Positions 52,337-63,237 are shown, counted from the first letter of the stretch. The stretch: 64,000 nucleotides of DNA from Rhodococcus sp. 14-1411-2a (GCF_002259485.1 NZ_NPGA01000014.1:434001-498000), one strand, 5' to 3'. The notes: a model not told the origin generated them from the sequence alone. A program made the numbers and translations.

Positions 52337-52377
52337 GCGGTGCGGGGATGGGCGACTCTGCCGCTAGGCTCGCAGGC

Positions 52378-53205
52378 ATGACGGAACGAACCTGGAAAGC
52401 CTTCTCCGTGGAGATCGCCGACCACATCGCGCAAGTGACCCTCCTCGGACCGGGCAAGGGCAATGCCATGGGCCCGGACTTCTGGAGCGAGAGCCCCGAG
52501 CTGTTCGCTCAGCTCGACGCCGATCCCGAGGTTCGTGCAGTCGTGCTCGCGGGCTCGGGCAAGAACTTCACCTACGGACTCGACCTCGCCGCGATGGCAG
52601 GAACCTTCGGTCCGCTCATGGCGGACAAGGCACTGGCCGGTCCCCGAACGACGTTCCACGACACAATCAAGACGATGCAGAAGGCCATCAACGCCGTCGC
52701 GGACTGCCGCAAGCCCGTCGTCGCGGCCGTGCAGGGCTGGTGCATCGGCGGTGGCGTCGACCTCATCACCGCCGCGGACGTGCGCTACGCCAGTGCCGAC
52801 GCGAAGTTCAGCGTGCGCGAGGTGCGGGTCGCGATCGTCGCGGACATGGGGTCGTTGGCTCGACTGCCCGCGATCATCGGCGATGGGCACATGCGTGAGC
52901 TGGCACTGACGGGCAAGGACATCGACGCCGCGCGCGCCGAGAAGATCGGCCTGGTCAACGATGTGTTCGAGGACCATGACGCCGCCCTCGCCGCTGCTCG
53001 CGAATGCGCCGCCGCCATCGCCGCCAATCCGCCCCTGGTGGTGCAGGGCATCAAGACCGTGCTGGATCATTCTCGATCCTCCAGTGTCGATGATTCCCTG
53101 CGCTACGTCGCGGCCTGGAACGCCGCCTTCCTCGCCTCGCACGACCTCACCGAGGCGATCACCTCGGTGTTCGAGAAGCGACCGGCGCAGTTCACCGGTA
53201 ACTGA
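52378..53205 (+). CDS. Crotonase, probable dienoyl-CoA isomerase type
   Basis: A 275-residue enoyl-CoA hydratase/isomerase-family protein. The oxyanion loop AVQGWCIGGGVDLITAADVRYA and the segment FSVREVRVAIVADMGSLARLP match ECH1-type delta3,5-delta2,4-dienoyl-CoA isomerases. The acidic residues (Asp in TAADVRY, Glu in VREV, Asp in VADMG) fall at the catalytic positions. It would help degrade polyunsaturated fatty acyl-CoA. A MarR gene begins one base after the stop. Confidence 0.85.
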   Translation: MTERTWKAFSVEIADHIAQVTLLGPGKGNAMGPDFWSESPELFAQLDADPEVRAVVLAGSGKNFTYGLDLAAMAGTFGPLMADKALAGPRTTFHDTIKTMQKAINAVADCRKPVVAAVQGWCIGGGVDLITAADVRYASADAKFSVREVRVAIVADMGSLARLPAIIGDGHMRELALTGKDIDAARAEKIGLVNDVFEDHDAALAAARECAAAIAANPPLVVQGIKTVLDHSRSSSVDDSLRYVAAWNAAFLASHDLTEAITSVFEKRPAQFTGN

Positions 53206-53206
53206 C

Positions 53207-53671
53207 GTGGTCGAGTTCGCCGAGGAGCTGGGCACGCAGCTGGTTCGGCTGCAACGCCTGCGTGAGCGCAACATCGCTGCGATCTCGTCCTCGGGCGGTG
53301 TCGACGGTGCCGCGTACGTATGCTTGTTCCGGCTCCTGCGCGACGGACCGATGCGGTCGAGTGAACTCGCCGCCATGGTCAATTCCGATCCGTCGACGGT
53401 GAGCAGGCAGGTGGCTCAGCTGGTCGAACGGGGGCACGTCGAGCGGCTGCCCGACAAACATGACGGTCGAGCGTTCGTGCTCGCGGTGACCGCGTCGGGT
53501 CAGGAAGCAGCGGCGGCGATCCAGCAACGACGAACCGACAATCTCGGACGGGTGATCGAGGGGTGGACACGGCAGGACCGAGAATCGCTCGTGACGTTGC
53601 TCGATCGTTTCTTGACCGATTACGAAACCATCAGGCCGGACCTGCCCGACCGTCGCGCAGGTAGCGTCTGA
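53207..53671 (+). CDS. MarR-family regulator
   Basis: A 154-residue winged-helix protein (RSSELAAMVNSDPSTVSRQVAQLVERGHVERLPDKHDGRA-type core). GTG 53207 begins one base after the crotonase stop, so the pair are coupled. It may control the operon through the palindrome at 52318, in response to an acyl-CoA or fatty acid. This pairing is inferred. Confidence 0.83.
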   Translation: MVEFAEELGTQLVRLQRLRERNIAAISSSGGVDGAAYVCLFRLLRDGPMRSSELAAMVNSDPSTVSRQVAQLVERGHVERLPDKHDGRAFVLAVTASGQEAAAAIQQRRTDNLGRVIEGWTRQDRESLVTLLDRFLTDYETIRPDLPDRRAGSV

Positions 53672-53749
53672 TCGGCGGGCGATCCACGATCGGGGCGATC
53701 GAGGCAGTGCGCAGTCGCTCGTAGAGCAAGCGCGGACGGAGGGGATGCT

Positions 53750-54826
53750 GTGCCGATCGGTCGTGACAAGCCGTCGCTCGCGTCCGATGCCGGGACCCGT
53801 CGGAACTCGGTACGACTCGAACGCCGGGTGGCGCGAGGAATCGCCGTGCTGGTGCCCTCGTTCGGTCTCATCGGGGCGATAGCGATGCTGTCTTCGGACG
53901 GTCCCGTTGGACCGACGGCTGTTGTCGTGTGCCTGATGGTCTTGCTGTCGACTCTCCCGGTAGGGGCATGGTGGTGGCTGCGCTCGGCGGACGCCTCCCA
54001 CATGCCGGGATGGTTCGTCGTGTACGCCGACGTGGGCGTGTCGACGATGCTGCTGACCTTCGACGACCGTGATCTCGCGCTGTACGGCGCTGCCCTGTTC
54101 GCCGTGATCGGGACCTACATCGCGTACTTCTCGCGACGAACCGTGCTCAAGTTCCACACGGCATTCGTCAACGCGGTCATTCTGCTACTCGCAGTACTCG
54201 CCCTGGTCGAGCGGCCGGAGGATCCGGCGTCGATCCTCGCCCGCACCCTCGTGACGGTTCTGGTGGTCAACTCGGTACTCGCGTTCCGCGCAGTGATCCA
54301 GCGCCAACTCGATCTCGCCAACACGGACTCGCTGACCGGACTGCTCAACAGACGCGGCCTGGAATTGCGGCTCCAACGCATGATGAACTCGCTGGACGAG
54401 CACCGTTCCGTCGCACTGATGGTGGTCGATCTGGACCAGTTCAAGCGCGTCAACGACACCTACGGTCATGCGGTGGGGGACCGAGTGTTGCGCCGGACGG
54501 CCCGCAGGCTGACGGCGGTCACGGGCACGCGGCCGTGCGTGGCACGCACCGGCGGCGAGGAGTTCACCATCGCGCTACCGGTCGACGATGCCGCCGCGCA
54601 CCGGATCGCCCACGAGATCCTCGAGTCGATTCACGACCCAGCCGACGACGTGCCGGTGACGGTCAGTGTCGGGGTGGCCCTGCTCGACGGCAGTCGATGG
54701 TCCACCGCCACCGAGTCCGGTGACAGTGCCGATCTGGTCCACAACGTGCTGCTCGACGCCGACACGGCGATGTACGAGTCCAAGCACGCGGGCGGAAACA
54801 GAGCAACGGTGTACGCCGGCGAATGA
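53750..54826 (+). CDS. GGDEF diguanylate cyclase
   Basis: A 358-residue protein with about six N-terminal transmembrane helices (residues 25-180, MASE-like) and a C-terminal GGDEF domain (LTGLLNRRGLELRL, LDQFKRVNDTYGHAVGD). The active-site motif is GGEEF, so cyclase activity is likely. The RxxD inhibitory site normally five residues before it is missing. It starts at GTG 53750. A strong hairpin overlaps its stop. Confidence 0.9.
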   Translation: MPIGRDKPSLASDAGTRRNSVRLERRVARGIAVLVPSFGLIGAIAMLSSDGPVGPTAVVVCLMVLLSTLPVGAWWWLRSADASHMPGWFVVYADVGVSTMLLTFDDRDLALYGAALFAVIGTYIAYFSRRTVLKFHTAFVNAVILLLAVLALVERPEDPASILARTLVTVLVVNSVLAFRAVIQRQLDLANTDSLTGLLNRRGLELRLQRMMNSLDEHRSVALMVVDLDQFKRVNDTYGHAVGDRVLRRTARRLTAVTGTRPCVARTGGEEFTIALPVDDAAAHRIAHEILESIHDPADDVPVTVSVGVALLDGSRWSTATESGDSADLVHNVLLDADTAMYESKHAGGNRATVYAGE

Positions 54827-54844
54827 TCCGCCGGCGTACACCGT
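54806..54844. terminator. Hairpin terminator overlapping the GGDEF stop
   Basis: ACGGTGTACGCCGGCG (54806-54821) pairs perfectly with 54829-54844 around a 7-base loop containing the stop codon. It lies between the convergent GGDEF and PAS genes. Confidence 0.85.
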
Positions 54845-54875
54845 TCGTCGTTCGGGGAAGAACGTGTTCCGTGCG

Positions 54876-55325
54876 TCAGCGCAAGGCGCTCTTGGGGTCG
54901 TTCCACAGCTGATCGGTGAAGTCCTCCAACGCGACGAGAACGATGGTGTCCTCGGTACGGCGCAGGATCGACTTGCTGGCGCGCACCTGCACGATATCGC
55001 CGGTCTTGTCGGTCATCCGCCACAGAGAATCCGCGCGGGTGGCCACCGTCGTGAGGAACATGTCGGCGACGTTGACACCCTCCGGAGCCCGGTCGGGGAA
55101 GATGTCGTGCAGGTGGAAGTCCTCCCGCTCGGTGCGGTCGAGACCGAACAGATCGTCGAAGGCCTCGTTCGCGAACACGATGGCACCGGTGGGGTCGACC
55201 GCGAGGATCGGCACCGGGATCCGGTCGAGGACGACCGTCACCGGCAGATCGGGAAACTGAGTCGGATCCGAAATCGGTCGCGAATCGAGATTGCGCCGAT
55301 CACCGTTGGAAGTGCTGTCGGTCAT
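54876..55325 (-). CDS. PAS-domain protein
   Basis: A 149-residue protein. A single PAS fold covers about 30-140 (VVLDRIPVPILAVDPTGAIVFANEAFDDLFG, then FPDRAPEGVNVADMF). No kinase, GGDEF or HTH follows. ATG 55325 has a GGGGAGA site; an upstream start exists at 55337. It lies across a terminator from the diguanylate cyclase, so it may sense for a neighbouring signalling step, but partners are not evident. Confidence 0.82.
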   Translation of the reverse strand: MTDSTSNGDRRNLDSRPISDPTQFPDLPVTVVLDRIPVPILAVDPTGAIVFANEAFDDLFGLDRTEREDFHLHDIFPDRAPEGVNVADMFLTTVATRADSLWRMTDKTGDIVQVRASKSILRRTEDTIVLVALEDFTDQLWNDPKSALR

Positions 55326-55388
55326 ACGTCTCCCCAAACTATGTTTCGTCGGCCCACGGCCGAGACGAGGTGTGTGGTGCCGAAACGA

Positions 55389-55880
55389 TCAGTGACCCGG
55401 ATTGTCCGCCAAGCGCTTGAATGATGCAGCGATTTCGGCCTCTGCCTCTGCGCGCCCCACCCAGTCTGCCCCGGTGACGTGCTTGTTGGGTTCGAGATCC
55501 TTGTAATGGACGAAGAAATGCTTGATCGCATCGAGCTCGAACGTCGAGACGTCGCTCAGGTCCTGGATGTGATCCCAGCGAGTGTCACCGGCCGGAACGC
55601 ACAGCACCTTGTCGTCGCCGCCGGCCTCGTCGACCATCTTGAACATCGCCACGGGGCGGGCCTCGACGATGACGCCGGGGAACACCGACTCGGGCAGCAG
55701 CACCAGTGCGTCGAGCGGGTCGCCGTCCTCGCCGAGCGTGTTCTCGATGAAGCCGTAATCGGCTGGATACGCCATCGCGGTGTAGAGGTAGCGATCGAGG
55801 CGAACACGTCCGGTGACGTGGTCTACCTCGTATTTGTTGCGCTGCCCCTTGGGGATCTCGATGGTGACGTCGAACGGCAC
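55389..55880 (-). CDS. ppa: Inorganic pyrophosphatase
   Basis: A 163-residue family I soluble pyrophosphatase. [15 protein letters not shown] and the metal-binding signature [10 protein letters not shown] (three Asp) are present, as is the KDLEPNKHV segment. It hydrolyses PPi to drive biosynthesis. Start is GTG at 55880. It is divergent from dacB with a spacer of about 140 bases. Confidence 0.95.
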   Translation of the reverse strand: MPFDVTIEIPKGQRNKYEVDHVTGRVRLDRYLYTAMAYPADYGFIENTLGEDGDPLDALVLLPESVFPGVIVEARPVAMFKMVDEAGGDDKVLCVPAGDTRWDHIQDLSDVSTFELDAIKHFFVHYKDLEPNKHVTGADWVGRAEAEAEIAASFKRLADNPGH

Positions 55881-56022
55881 GTGCAGTCCTCACTGTTGTC
55901 GTCGAGCCGGAACGGCTCGAGTCGTTGGGAATGTGTCGATGGTGGCGGCGCAAGGCTACCGGACCCGAGGATACTGTTGACTGGACGATCATGGGTACGA
56001 CCACGGCAGTTACGGAGGAACG

Positions 56023-57426
56023 GTGGCGGGGCTGACACGGCGGTTCCTCGGCCCCACAGCGGGTCGACGGCGCAGGAAGAAGCGCGTGATCCTGACGCTG
56101 TGTGCGCTGTTCGTGGTGATCCTCGCTGCGACGACCGCCGCGCTGGTGCTGCCGTCGGTGTCCGACGGTGCCGAGACCGCCATCGAGCCTCCGCCCGAGA
56201 CAGTGCTGCCCAACCCGCTGATCACCCCGTTCCCGGAATCGGCACCGATGCCGAACGCTGCAGGTCTGGCAGCGGCGCTGGCCCAGGTGGTCGACGATCC
56301 AGCCCTCGGCACTTTCACCGGAACCGTCGCCGACGCGCAGACCGGGCAGGTGCTCTGGTCCCAGAACCCCGACACCCCGATGACACCTGCCTCGACCACC
56401 AAGGTGCTCACCGCGGCGGCTGCGATGCTCGGGCTGCCGGCGGATCATCGCGTCACCACTCGCGTGGTCCAGGGCAGTGGCGAGGGCGACATCGTGCTGA
56501 TCGCGGGCGGCGACCCCACCCTCACCGCGCTGCCGGTCGGCACCGACGGGTTCTATCCCGGGGCGGCGCGCATCGACGACCTGGTGGAGCAGATTCGGCG
56601 CAGCGGAACGGTGGTGCGCAGCATCGGCGTCGACACCTCGATCTACTCCGGTGACACGATGGCGCAGGGCTGGTTTCCCGCCGACATCGCCGCCGGTTCG
56701 ATCACTCCGATCGAACCGATCATGCTCGACGGCGGACGATCGAACCCACTGGTCGACGAGTCCCCACGCAGCACCACCCCGGCACTGGACGCGGGCCGCG
56801 CACTGGCCGCCGGGCTGGGCGTCGACCCGGCGGCGGTGACGACCGGCAAGGCCGCCGACGGGGCCGATCAGATCGCATCCGTCGAATCCGCGCCGCTGCG
56901 AAACCGCCTGCAGCAGATGATCTATCGCTCCGACAACGTCCTCGCCGAGGCCATCGGACGCGAACTGTCACTCGAGATGAACACGGCCGCAAGCTTTTCC
57001 GGTGCAACGGCAGCGATCGGGCAGACCCTGTACGCCGCAGGTTTCGACATGACCGGACTCACGCTCGAGGACGCCAGCGGGCTGTCGGTCGACGGCAGGA
57101 TTCCGGCCAGGCTGCTCGATCAGGTGTTGACGTCGGCAGCCGGAACCGAGCAGCCTGCGCTGCGTCCGATGCTCGATTACCTTCCCGTTGCCGGTGCCAC
57201 CGGAACCCTGACGGATCGATATGCCTCGGGAAACCGAACCGGAGCGGGGTGGGTTCGAGCCAAGACCGGAACCCTTTCTGCTGCAAGCGCTCTGGCGGGA
57301 TATGTCGTCGACGTCGACGGCCGAATCCTGACCTTCGCCCTGATGTCCAACGACCGGCCGCCCGACGTCAGTCGCCCCGCCCTCGATGCCGTCGCATCGA
57401 CCCTGAGATTGTGTGGTTGCCAGTGA
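56023..57426 (+). CDS. dacB: D-alanyl-D-alanine carboxypeptidase/endopeptidase (PBP4-type)
   Basis: A 467-residue S13-type penicillin-binding protein. One N-terminal membrane helix is at about 22-43 after a basic segment. The three motifs are SxxK (Ser124-Thr-Thr-Lys127), SDN (303-305) and KTG (414-416). It trims peptidoglycan stem peptides outside the membrane. Start GTG 56023 follows GGAGGAACG. The following zinc protease overlaps it by four bases. Confidence 0.92.
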   Translation: MAGLTRRFLGPTAGRRRRKKRVILTLCALFVVILAATTAALVLPSVSDGAETAIEPPPETVLPNPLITPFPESAPMPNAAGLAAALAQVVDDPALGTFTGTVADAQTGQVLWSQNPDTPMTPASTTKVLTAAAAMLGLPADHRVTTRVVQGSGEGDIVLIAGGDPTLTALPVGTDGFYPGAARIDDLVEQIRRSGTVVRSIGVDTSIYSGDTMAQGWFPADIAAGSITPIEPIMLDGGRSNPLVDESPRSTTPALDAGRALAAGLGVDPAAVTTGKAADGADQIASVESAPLRNRLQQMIYRSDNVLAEAIGRELSLEMNTAASFSGATAAIGQTLYAAGFDMTGLTLEDASGLSVDGRIPARLLDQVLTSAAGTEQPALRPMLDYLPVAGATGTLTDRYASGNRTGAGWVRAKTGTLSAASALAGYVVDVDGRILTFALMSNDRPPDVSRPALDAVASTLRLCGCQ

Positions 57427-58508
57427 ACACGGACGCAGCTACGAAAGCCGACGACAGTGCGGCCACCTCCGGTTTCGCCGGAGCCGTCGACTGGTCCGTT
57501 GCGGCCAAGACCGGAGCGAAGCTGGTCCGCAAGGGCCCGGCCACCTCTCGCTACACCGCCGCTGCAGCCGTGGAAGAGCTTGCCGCCGCATCCATTCGGG
57601 CCGAGGGGCCGGTTCGCGAGACCACCGGTCTGGCCGACGGACTCCCCGTGCCCGACGCCCAGGTGGTCGATCGCGCCGGCTGGATCGCCGCGGCTGCGTC
57701 GTCGATGAAGCACCTGACCGGAGACGACGACGGTACGCCGCCGTCGGGTCTGCTCGGCGGAAAGCCGGCCGGGCTGCAGGCCGGAGCGATGCTGGCGTTC
57801 CTCTCCAGCGCCATTCTCGGACAGTACGACCCGTTCACCGGCGAGAACGGAACGCTCCTCCTGGTCGCGCCCAACGTGATTGCCGTCGAGCGGGCGCTTC
57901 GTGTCTCGCCGAGCGACTTCCGGCTGTGGGTGTGCCTGCACGAGGTGACACACCGAGTGCAGTTCTCCTCCGCTCCCTGGCTCGGCGACTACATGCGCGA
58001 GAACGTGGGGGTGCTCTCCGACGGCACGGACGAGCCGCTCACCGATGTCGCCAACCGGCTGACCGGCGCGCTCAAGGCCCGCAAGAATCCGAACGGGTCG
58101 TCCAAGTCCGAGGACGCAGGCATCGTCGGACTGCTACGCGCCACTCAACCGCAGCCGCAACGCGACGCCATCGACCGACTCCTCGTGCTGGGCACCCTGC
58201 TCGAGGGTCACGCCGACCACGTGATGGACGCCGTCGGACCGGCCGTCGTGCCGACCGTGACGCAGATTCGCGGTGCCTTCGATCAGCGCAGGCAACGCAA
58301 GGTGAACCCGCTCCAACGCGTCGTCCGGGCACTGCTCGGCATGGACGCGAAGATGGCGCAGTACGTGCGCGGCAAGGCGTTCGTCGATCATGTCGTCGCC
58401 ACGGTGGGAATGGAACGCTTCAACACCGTGTGGACCGGGCCCGACACGCTGCCGTTGCTGTCGGAGATCGAGGACCCGGACGCCTGGATCGCGCGAGTTC
58501 TGGGCTGA
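57423..58508 (+). CDS. Zinc-dependent metalloprotease-like (DUF2342)
   Basis: A 361-residue protein. HEVTH at about 173-177 is a zinc-type motif and LLEGHADHVMDAVG later supplies a likely third ligand. This is the actinobacterial DUF2342/coenzyme F420 biosynthesis-associated family that sits between dacB and tilS. GTG 57423 overlaps the dacB stop (GTGA). Its role is not established; location suggests a cell-envelope or housekeeping function. Confidence 0.88.
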   Translation: MNTDAATKADDSAATSGFAGAVDWSVAAKTGAKLVRKGPATSRYTAAAAVEELAAASIRAEGPVRETTGLADGLPVPDAQVVDRAGWIAAAASSMKHLTGDDDGTPPSGLLGGKPAGLQAGAMLAFLSSAILGQYDPFTGENGTLLLVAPNVIAVERALRVSPSDFRLWVCLHEVTHRVQFSSAPWLGDYMRENVGVLSDGTDEPLTDVANRLTGALKARKNPNGSSKSEDAGIVGLLRATQPQPQRDAIDRLLVLGTLLEGHADHVMDAVGPAVVPTVTQIRGAFDQRRQRKVNPLQRVVRALLGMDAKMAQYVRGKAFVDHVVATVGMERFNTVWTGPDTLPLLSEIEDPDAWIARVLG

Positions 58509-59500
58509 TGCTCCTGCCTGAGGGAGTGGAGCCTGCGGAACGACCCAAAATGCCCGAGGGGCCTGCCCTGCTGGAGATTCGGCACGCGGTGCGTGGGTGG
58601 CTCGCGGTTCATCCGGGACCGGTGGCCGTCGCGCTGTCCGGTGGCGCGGACTCGTTGGCGTTGACCGCGGCGACCGTGGCCGAGGCTTCGAACGTGCGCG
58701 CCTTGATCGTCGATCACGGTTTGCAGTCCGGCTCGGCGGAGGTTGCGGCGACGGCTGCGGCGCGGGCGTCGGAGTTGGGAGTGGTCGATGCGCGCGTGCT
58801 GCCGGTGCAGGTGACCGGCTCGGGTGGGACGGAGGCCGCCGCCCGCCGGGCCAGGTACGACGCGTTGGATCGCGAGCGCGGCGACGCGTCGGTGCTGGTG
58901 GCGCACACCCTCGACGATCAGGCCGAAACGGTGCTGCTCGGGCTGGGGCGCGGATCGGGCCCGCGGTCGATCGCGGGCATGGCGTCGTTCGATGCGCCGT
59001 GGGGTCGGCCGCTGCTCGGGGTTCGGCGCAGTGTGACCAGGGCTGCCTGCGTCGAGTTGGGGATGGAGCCGTTCGAGGATCCGCACAACGGCGATCCCGA
59101 TTTCACTCGGGTGCGGTTGCGTCACGAGGTGCTGCCCCTGCTCGAGGACGTGCTCGGCGGTGGTGTCGCCGCTGCGCTCGCCCGGACCGCCGAGCAGTTG
59201 CGCGAGGACGGCCGGGTGCTCGACGCGATGGCCGAATCCGTCGTCGCGTTGGGTACACCGGAACTGGAGGTGTCCTCGATCGACTCGCTCGACACCGCGA
59301 TTCGTCGCCGCGTACTGCGCCGATGGTTGCTCGGCCGGGGTGTGACGTCGCTGACCGACCGGCAGATCCGGGCCGTCGACGCCCTCGTCGGACGGTGGAC
59401 CGGCCAGGGCGGGGTTGCGCTGCCGGGAGGAACGCCCGACGCCAGGTTGGTGTGCTCGCGTCGGCATGGCAGGCTGAGCGTCGGCCTGGAGAACGAATGA
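58508..59500 (+). CDS. tilS: tRNA(Ile)-lysidine synthase
   Basis: A 330-residue PP-loop enzyme. SGGADS at about 44-49 is the ATP motif, and the downstream LIVDHGLQ and [15 protein letters not shown] segments are family signatures. It modifies C34 of tRNA-Ile2 to lysidine, an essential step for AUA decoding. ATG 58508 shares one base with the preceding stop; another ATG lies 14 codons later. The next gene starts in an ATGA overlap. Confidence 0.93.
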   Translation: MLLPEGVEPAERPKMPEGPALLEIRHAVRGWLAVHPGPVAVALSGGADSLALTAATVAEASNVRALIVDHGLQSGSAEVAATAAARASELGVVDARVLPVQVTGSGGTEAAARRARYDALDRERGDASVLVAHTLDDQAETVLLGLGRGSGPRSIAGMASFDAPWGRPLLGVRRSVTRAACVELGMEPFEDPHNGDPDFTRVRLRHEVLPLLEDVLGGGVAAALARTAEQLREDGRVLDAMAESVVALGTPELEVSSIDSLDTAIRRRVLRRWLLGRGVTSLTDRQIRAVDALVGRWTGQGGVALPGGTPDARLVCSRRHGRLSVGLENE

Positions 59501-60063
59501 AGGGAAACCCCGTGTACGAGGGCGACATCGAATCGGTTCTCATTTCCGAGGAACAGATCAAAGCGCGCACTGCGGAACTCGCAGAAGAGATCGCCCAGCG
59601 GTATCCCGAAGGCGCACCCGAAGGTGACCTGCTCCTGGTCGGTGTCCTCAAGGGCGCGATCATGTTCATGACCGACTTCGCCCGGGCCCTGCCCATCCCG
59701 GCGCAGCTCGAGTTCATGGCGGTCAGCTCCTACGGCTCGTCCACCTCGTCGTCGGGTGTCGTCCGGATTCTCAAGGACCTCGACCGCGACATCACCGGAC
59801 GCCACGTGCTGATCGTCGAGGACATCATCGACTCCGGTCTGACGCTGAGCTGGCTCAAGCGCAACCTCGCGACCCGTTCGCCTGCCTCGCTGTCGGTGGT
59901 GACGTTGCTGCGCAAGCCCGACGCCATCAAGGTCGACGTGGAGGTCGCGAACGTGGGCTTCGACATCCCCAACGAGTTCGTCGTCGGCTACGGCCTCGAC
60001 TACAACGAGCGCTACCGAGATCTGCCCTACATCGGTCTGCTCGATCCCAAGGTCTACAGCTGA
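59497..60063 (+). CDS. hpt: Hypoxanthine phosphoribosyltransferase
   Basis: A 188-residue purine salvage enzyme. [14 protein letters not shown] is the PRPP-binding loop and [13 protein letters not shown] and [11 protein letters not shown] are the other conserved blocks. It converts hypoxanthine or guanine and PRPP to IMP or GMP. ATG 59497 has GGAG five bases upstream and overlaps tilS by four bases; GTG 59512 is a plausible alternative. Confidence 0.95.
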   Translation: MKGNPVYEGDIESVLISEEQIKARTAELAEEIAQRYPEGAPEGDLLLVGVLKGAIMFMTDFARALPIPAQLEFMAVSSYGSSTSSSGVVRILKDLDRDITGRHVLIVEDIIDSGLTLSWLKRNLATRSPASLSVVTLLRKPDAIKVDVEVANVGFDIPNEFVVGYGLDYNERYRDLPYIGLLDPKVYS

Positions 60064-60360
60064 GCTGGTTTCTTCTGTTCGTCCGGTCCACCCCGTTCGC
60101 GTGAATGGACCATTGCCGCGCCGAGACGTGTGCAAGGGTCCATCGATGCGGATAGTGTGCCCGACAGGTGGGGAACTGCCGGGGGAGTGCAGTCGTTGGA
60201 GGGAAGAAGCGTCGACGCAAACAGGTGCGTGGACGCACAGCGCCAGGTATGAGCGAGTCAGATGTCCGAGTCTCGCGCTAGCCTGGAGTATCCGGCGGGC
60301 AGGGAGCAGCCAGCGCGCGGGAGCGGACTGAAAGGACACGGCCGACTCGGCTGAAGCTGT
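60064..60360 (+). other. Intergenic leader before ftsH
   Basis: No convincing gene is seen in these 297 bases. An inverted pair ATGGACC (60105-60111) and GGTCCAT (60137-60143) could be the hpt terminator or a regulator site. I see a purine-rich AAAGGA well upstream of the ftsH start but no good ribosome site next to it. The ftsH promoter probably lies here. Confidence 0.5.
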
Positions 60361-63237
60361 ATGAATCGGAAGACAGTAATACGAAATCTTGCCATCGTTT
60401 TCGGCATTCTGTTGGTGATCTATGCCTTCAGTTACTTCGGTAACGACACGCGGGACTGGAAGACGGTCGACACCTCGGTGGCGATCGCCCAGCTCGACGA
60501 TCGCAATGTCGAGTCCGCGCAGATCGACGACCGCGAGCAGCAGATCCGGCTGACTCTGCGGGAGGCGTCCGACGCCACCGACAACGAGACGCAGATCATC
60601 GCCAAGTACCCGGACTCGGCGTCGGAGCAGATCTTCGACAAGGTCGACTCGCAGGGCCTGGCGAGCTACAACACCACCGTCACCCAGGAGAGCTGGTTCA
60701 GCTCGTTCCTGTTGTTGATTCTTCCGATGGTGCTGATCCTCGGCGTGATCATCTTCGTCATGAGCCGCATGCAGGGTGGCGGCCGCGGCGGGGTCATGGG
60801 CTTCGGCAAGTCCAAGGCCAAGCAGCTGACGAAAGACATGCCCAAGACCACGTTCGCCGACGTCGCAGGCGCGGACGAGGCCGTCGAAGAGCTCTACGAG
60901 ATCAAGGACTTCCTGCAGAACCCGGCGCGCTACCAGGCGCTCGGTGCCAAGATTCCGCGCGGTGTGCTGCTGTACGGCCCTCCCGGAACCGGCAAGACGC
61001 TGCTCGCGCGCGCCGTCGCAGGCGAGGCCGGCGTCCCGTTCTTCACCATCTCCGGCTCGGACTTCGTCGAGATGTTCGTCGGCGTCGGTGCATCCCGTGT
61101 GCGCGACCTCTTCGAGCAGGCCAAGCAGAACAGCCCCTGCATCATCTTCGTCGACGAGATCGACGCCGTCGGTCGCCAGCGCGGCGCGGGCATGGGCGGC
61201 GGCCACGACGAGCGCGAGCAGACACTCAACCAGCTGCTCGTCGAGATGGACGGCTTCGGTGAGCGCACCGGCGTCATCCTCATCGCCGCCACCAACCGCC
61301 CCGACATCCTCGACCCCGCCCTGCTGCGTCCGGGCCGCTTCGACCGCCAGATCCCGGTCGGTGCCCCCGACCTGGCCGGCCGTCGAGCAATCCTGAAGGT
61401 GCACTCGGCAGGCAAGCCCGTTGCTCAGGACGCCGACCTCGAAGGTCTCGCCAAGCGAACCGTCGGGATGTCCGGTGCCGACCTGGCCAACGTCATCAAC
61501 GAAGCAGCACTGCTCACCGCTCGTGAGAACGGCACCGTCATCACCGAGGCGTCGCTAGAGGAGTCGGTCGACCGCGTCGTCGGTGGCCCGCGCCGCAAGA
61601 GCCGCATCATCAGCGAGCACGAGCGCAAGATCACCGCGTACCACGAGGGTGGTCACACTCTCGCCGCGTGGGCGATGCCCGATATCGAGCCCGTCTACAA
61701 GGTCACCATCCTTGCTCGCGGTCGCACCGGCGGCCACGCGATGACGGTGCCCGAGGACGACAAGGGCCTGATGACGCGGTCGGAGATGATCGCTCGACTC
61801 GTCATGGCCATGGGTGGCCGCGCAGCGGAGGAGCTCGTCTTCCACGAGCCGACAACCGGTGCGTCCTCGGACATCGACCAGGCGACCAAGATCGCCCGCG
61901 CGATGGTCACCGAGTACGGCATGAGCAGCAAGCTCGGAGCCGTTCGGTACGGGCAGGAACAGGGCGATCCGTTCCTCGGCCGTTCGATGGGCCAGCAGTC
62001 CGACTTCTCGCACGAGGTAGCCCGCGAGATCGACGAGGAGGTGCGCAAACTCATCGAGGCGGCGCACACCGAGGCGTGGGCCATCCTCAACGAGTACCGC
62101 GACCTGCTCGACACCCTTGCCTCGGAGCTGCTCGAACGTGAGACGCTCACCCGCAAGGACCTCGAGAAGATCTTCCACAGCGTCACCAAGCGTCCGCGCA
62201 TCACCCTGTTCAACGACTTCGGTGATCGCAAGCCCTCGGACAAGCCACCGGTCAAGACGCCCCGCGAACTCGCCGCCGAGCGCGGTGAGCCGTGGCCTCC
62301 GGTACCGCCGGCCCCGAAGCAGCTTCCGCCGCAACAGTTTCCGCAGCCCAGCTTCGCCGGTTCTCCGCAGCTGACCAAGGGTGGCTACCCGAACGGAAGC
62401 AACGGATACAACGGCGGACCGACCAACGGCGTGCCCACCAACGGCGCCCCGTCGAACGGTGCTCCGACCAACGGTGGCCCGGTCAACGGATCACCGAGCA
62501 CCGGGGACGTCGATGCGCCGAACACCGGTGGTGGCCGACGCAGCGCCCCCGCAACCGGCGGTTACAACGGCGGTGGCTACAACGGTGGTTACGGCGGCCC
62601 GACCAACGGAGGCGCTCCCAACGGGGGCGGATACTCCGAAGGCCAGCGTCGGCAGGAACCTCGCCCGAGCGGCCCCGGCCAGGGCTCGCGTCCCGATTAC
62701 GGTGCCCCGGCCGGATGGTCGGCTCCGGGGTGGCCTCCGCGCGACCAGCCTGCGGTTCCCCGGTACCAGGGACCGACCACGCCGCCGGTTCACGATCAGC
62801 CGAACCGCGAGCAGTCGGGATCGGACCAGAATCGGTACGAGCCGCCGCAGGGTCAGCCTCCGACGTACCGACAGCACCCGACCTACCAGCAGCCACAGGC
62901 GTACCAGCCACCGACCGCTGCGCCGTCGAACCAACCGCCGGGATATCAGCCGCCGCAGTATCAGCCGGATCCGTTCCGGCCGGACACTCGGGACCAGGGT
63001 CGTAACTCTCGGCACGAGCCCCCGTACGGCCAGCACGAGGACGATGCCGGACCGGCCGAAGCGTCGCCACCCACGTGGGAGGTTCCGACTCCATCGCAGA
63101 GCTATCCGCTGCCCGGAGACGATCGTCCCTCGCACAACCCGTCCGAGGACTCGCGCCGAGACGAGCGAGCAGAGGACGACGGCGACGAAGGTCCACGCAC
63201 CCAACGCTGGGAAGGGCCGGGCGGTTCGTACCGCTAG
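60361..63237 (+). CDS. ftsH: ATP-dependent zinc metalloprotease FtsH with long C-terminal tail
   Basis: A 958-residue membrane AAA+ protease. It has a first helix at 7-26, an extracytoplasmic domain, a second helix at 113-134, Walker A GPPGTGKT at 206-213, Walker B IIFVDE at 261-266, a TNRPD...RPGRFDR second region of homology, and the zinc motif HEGGH at 428-432. After about residue 660 the tail is very unusual: roughly 300 residues rich in Asn-Gly, Gln, Pro and Tyr, with NGG/TNG repeats, well beyond the core enzyme. It degrades membrane and regulatory proteins. Confidence 0.95.
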   Translation: MNRKTVIRNLAIVFGILLVIYAFSYFGNDTRDWKTVDTSVAIAQLDDRNVESAQIDDREQQIRLTLREASDATDNETQIIAKYPDSASEQIFDKVDSQGLASYNTTVTQESWFSSFLLLILPMVLILGVIIFVMSRMQGGGRGGVMGFGKSKAKQLTKDMPKTTFADVAGADEAVEELYEIKDFLQNPARYQALGAKIPRGVLLYGPPGTGKTLLARAVAGEAGVPFFTISGSDFVEMFVGVGASRVRDLFEQAKQNSPCIIFVDEIDAVGRQRGAGMGGGHDEREQTLNQLLVEMDGFGERTGVILIAATNRPDILDPALLRPGRFDRQIPVGAPDLAGRRAILKVHSAGKPVAQDADLEGLAKRTVGMSGADLANVINEAALLTARENGTVITEASLEESVDRVVGGPRRKSRIISEHERKITAYHEGGHTLAAWAMPDIEPVYKVTILARGRTGGHAMTVPEDDKGLMTRSEMIARLVMAMGGRAAEELVFHEPTTGASSDIDQATKIARAMVTEYGMSSKLGAVRYGQEQGDPFLGRSMGQQSDFSHEVAREIDEEVRKLIEAAHTEAWAILNEYRDLLDTLASELLERETLTRKDLEKIFHSVTKRPRITLFNDFGDRKPSDKPPVKTPRELAAERGEPWPPVPPAPKQLPPQQFPQPSFAGSPQLTKGGYPNGSNGYNGGPTNGVPTNGAPSNGAPTNGGPVNGSPSTGDVDAPNTGGGRRSAPATGGYNGGGYNGGYGGPTNGGAPNGGGYSEGQRRQEPRPSGPGQGSRPDYGAPAGWSAPGWPPRDQPAVPRYQGPTTPPVHDQPNREQSGSDQNRYEPPQGQPPTYRQHPTYQQPQAYQPPTAAPSNQPPGYQPPQYQPDPFRPDTRDQGRNSRHEPPYGQHEDDAGPAEASPPTWEVPTPSQSYPLPGDDRPSHNPSEDSRRDERAEDDGDEGPRTQRWEGPGGSYR

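Noticed and set aside
59122-61404. A 760-codon open frame on the minus strand
   Set aside because: Antisense to tilS, hpt and ftsH, all with intact family motifs.
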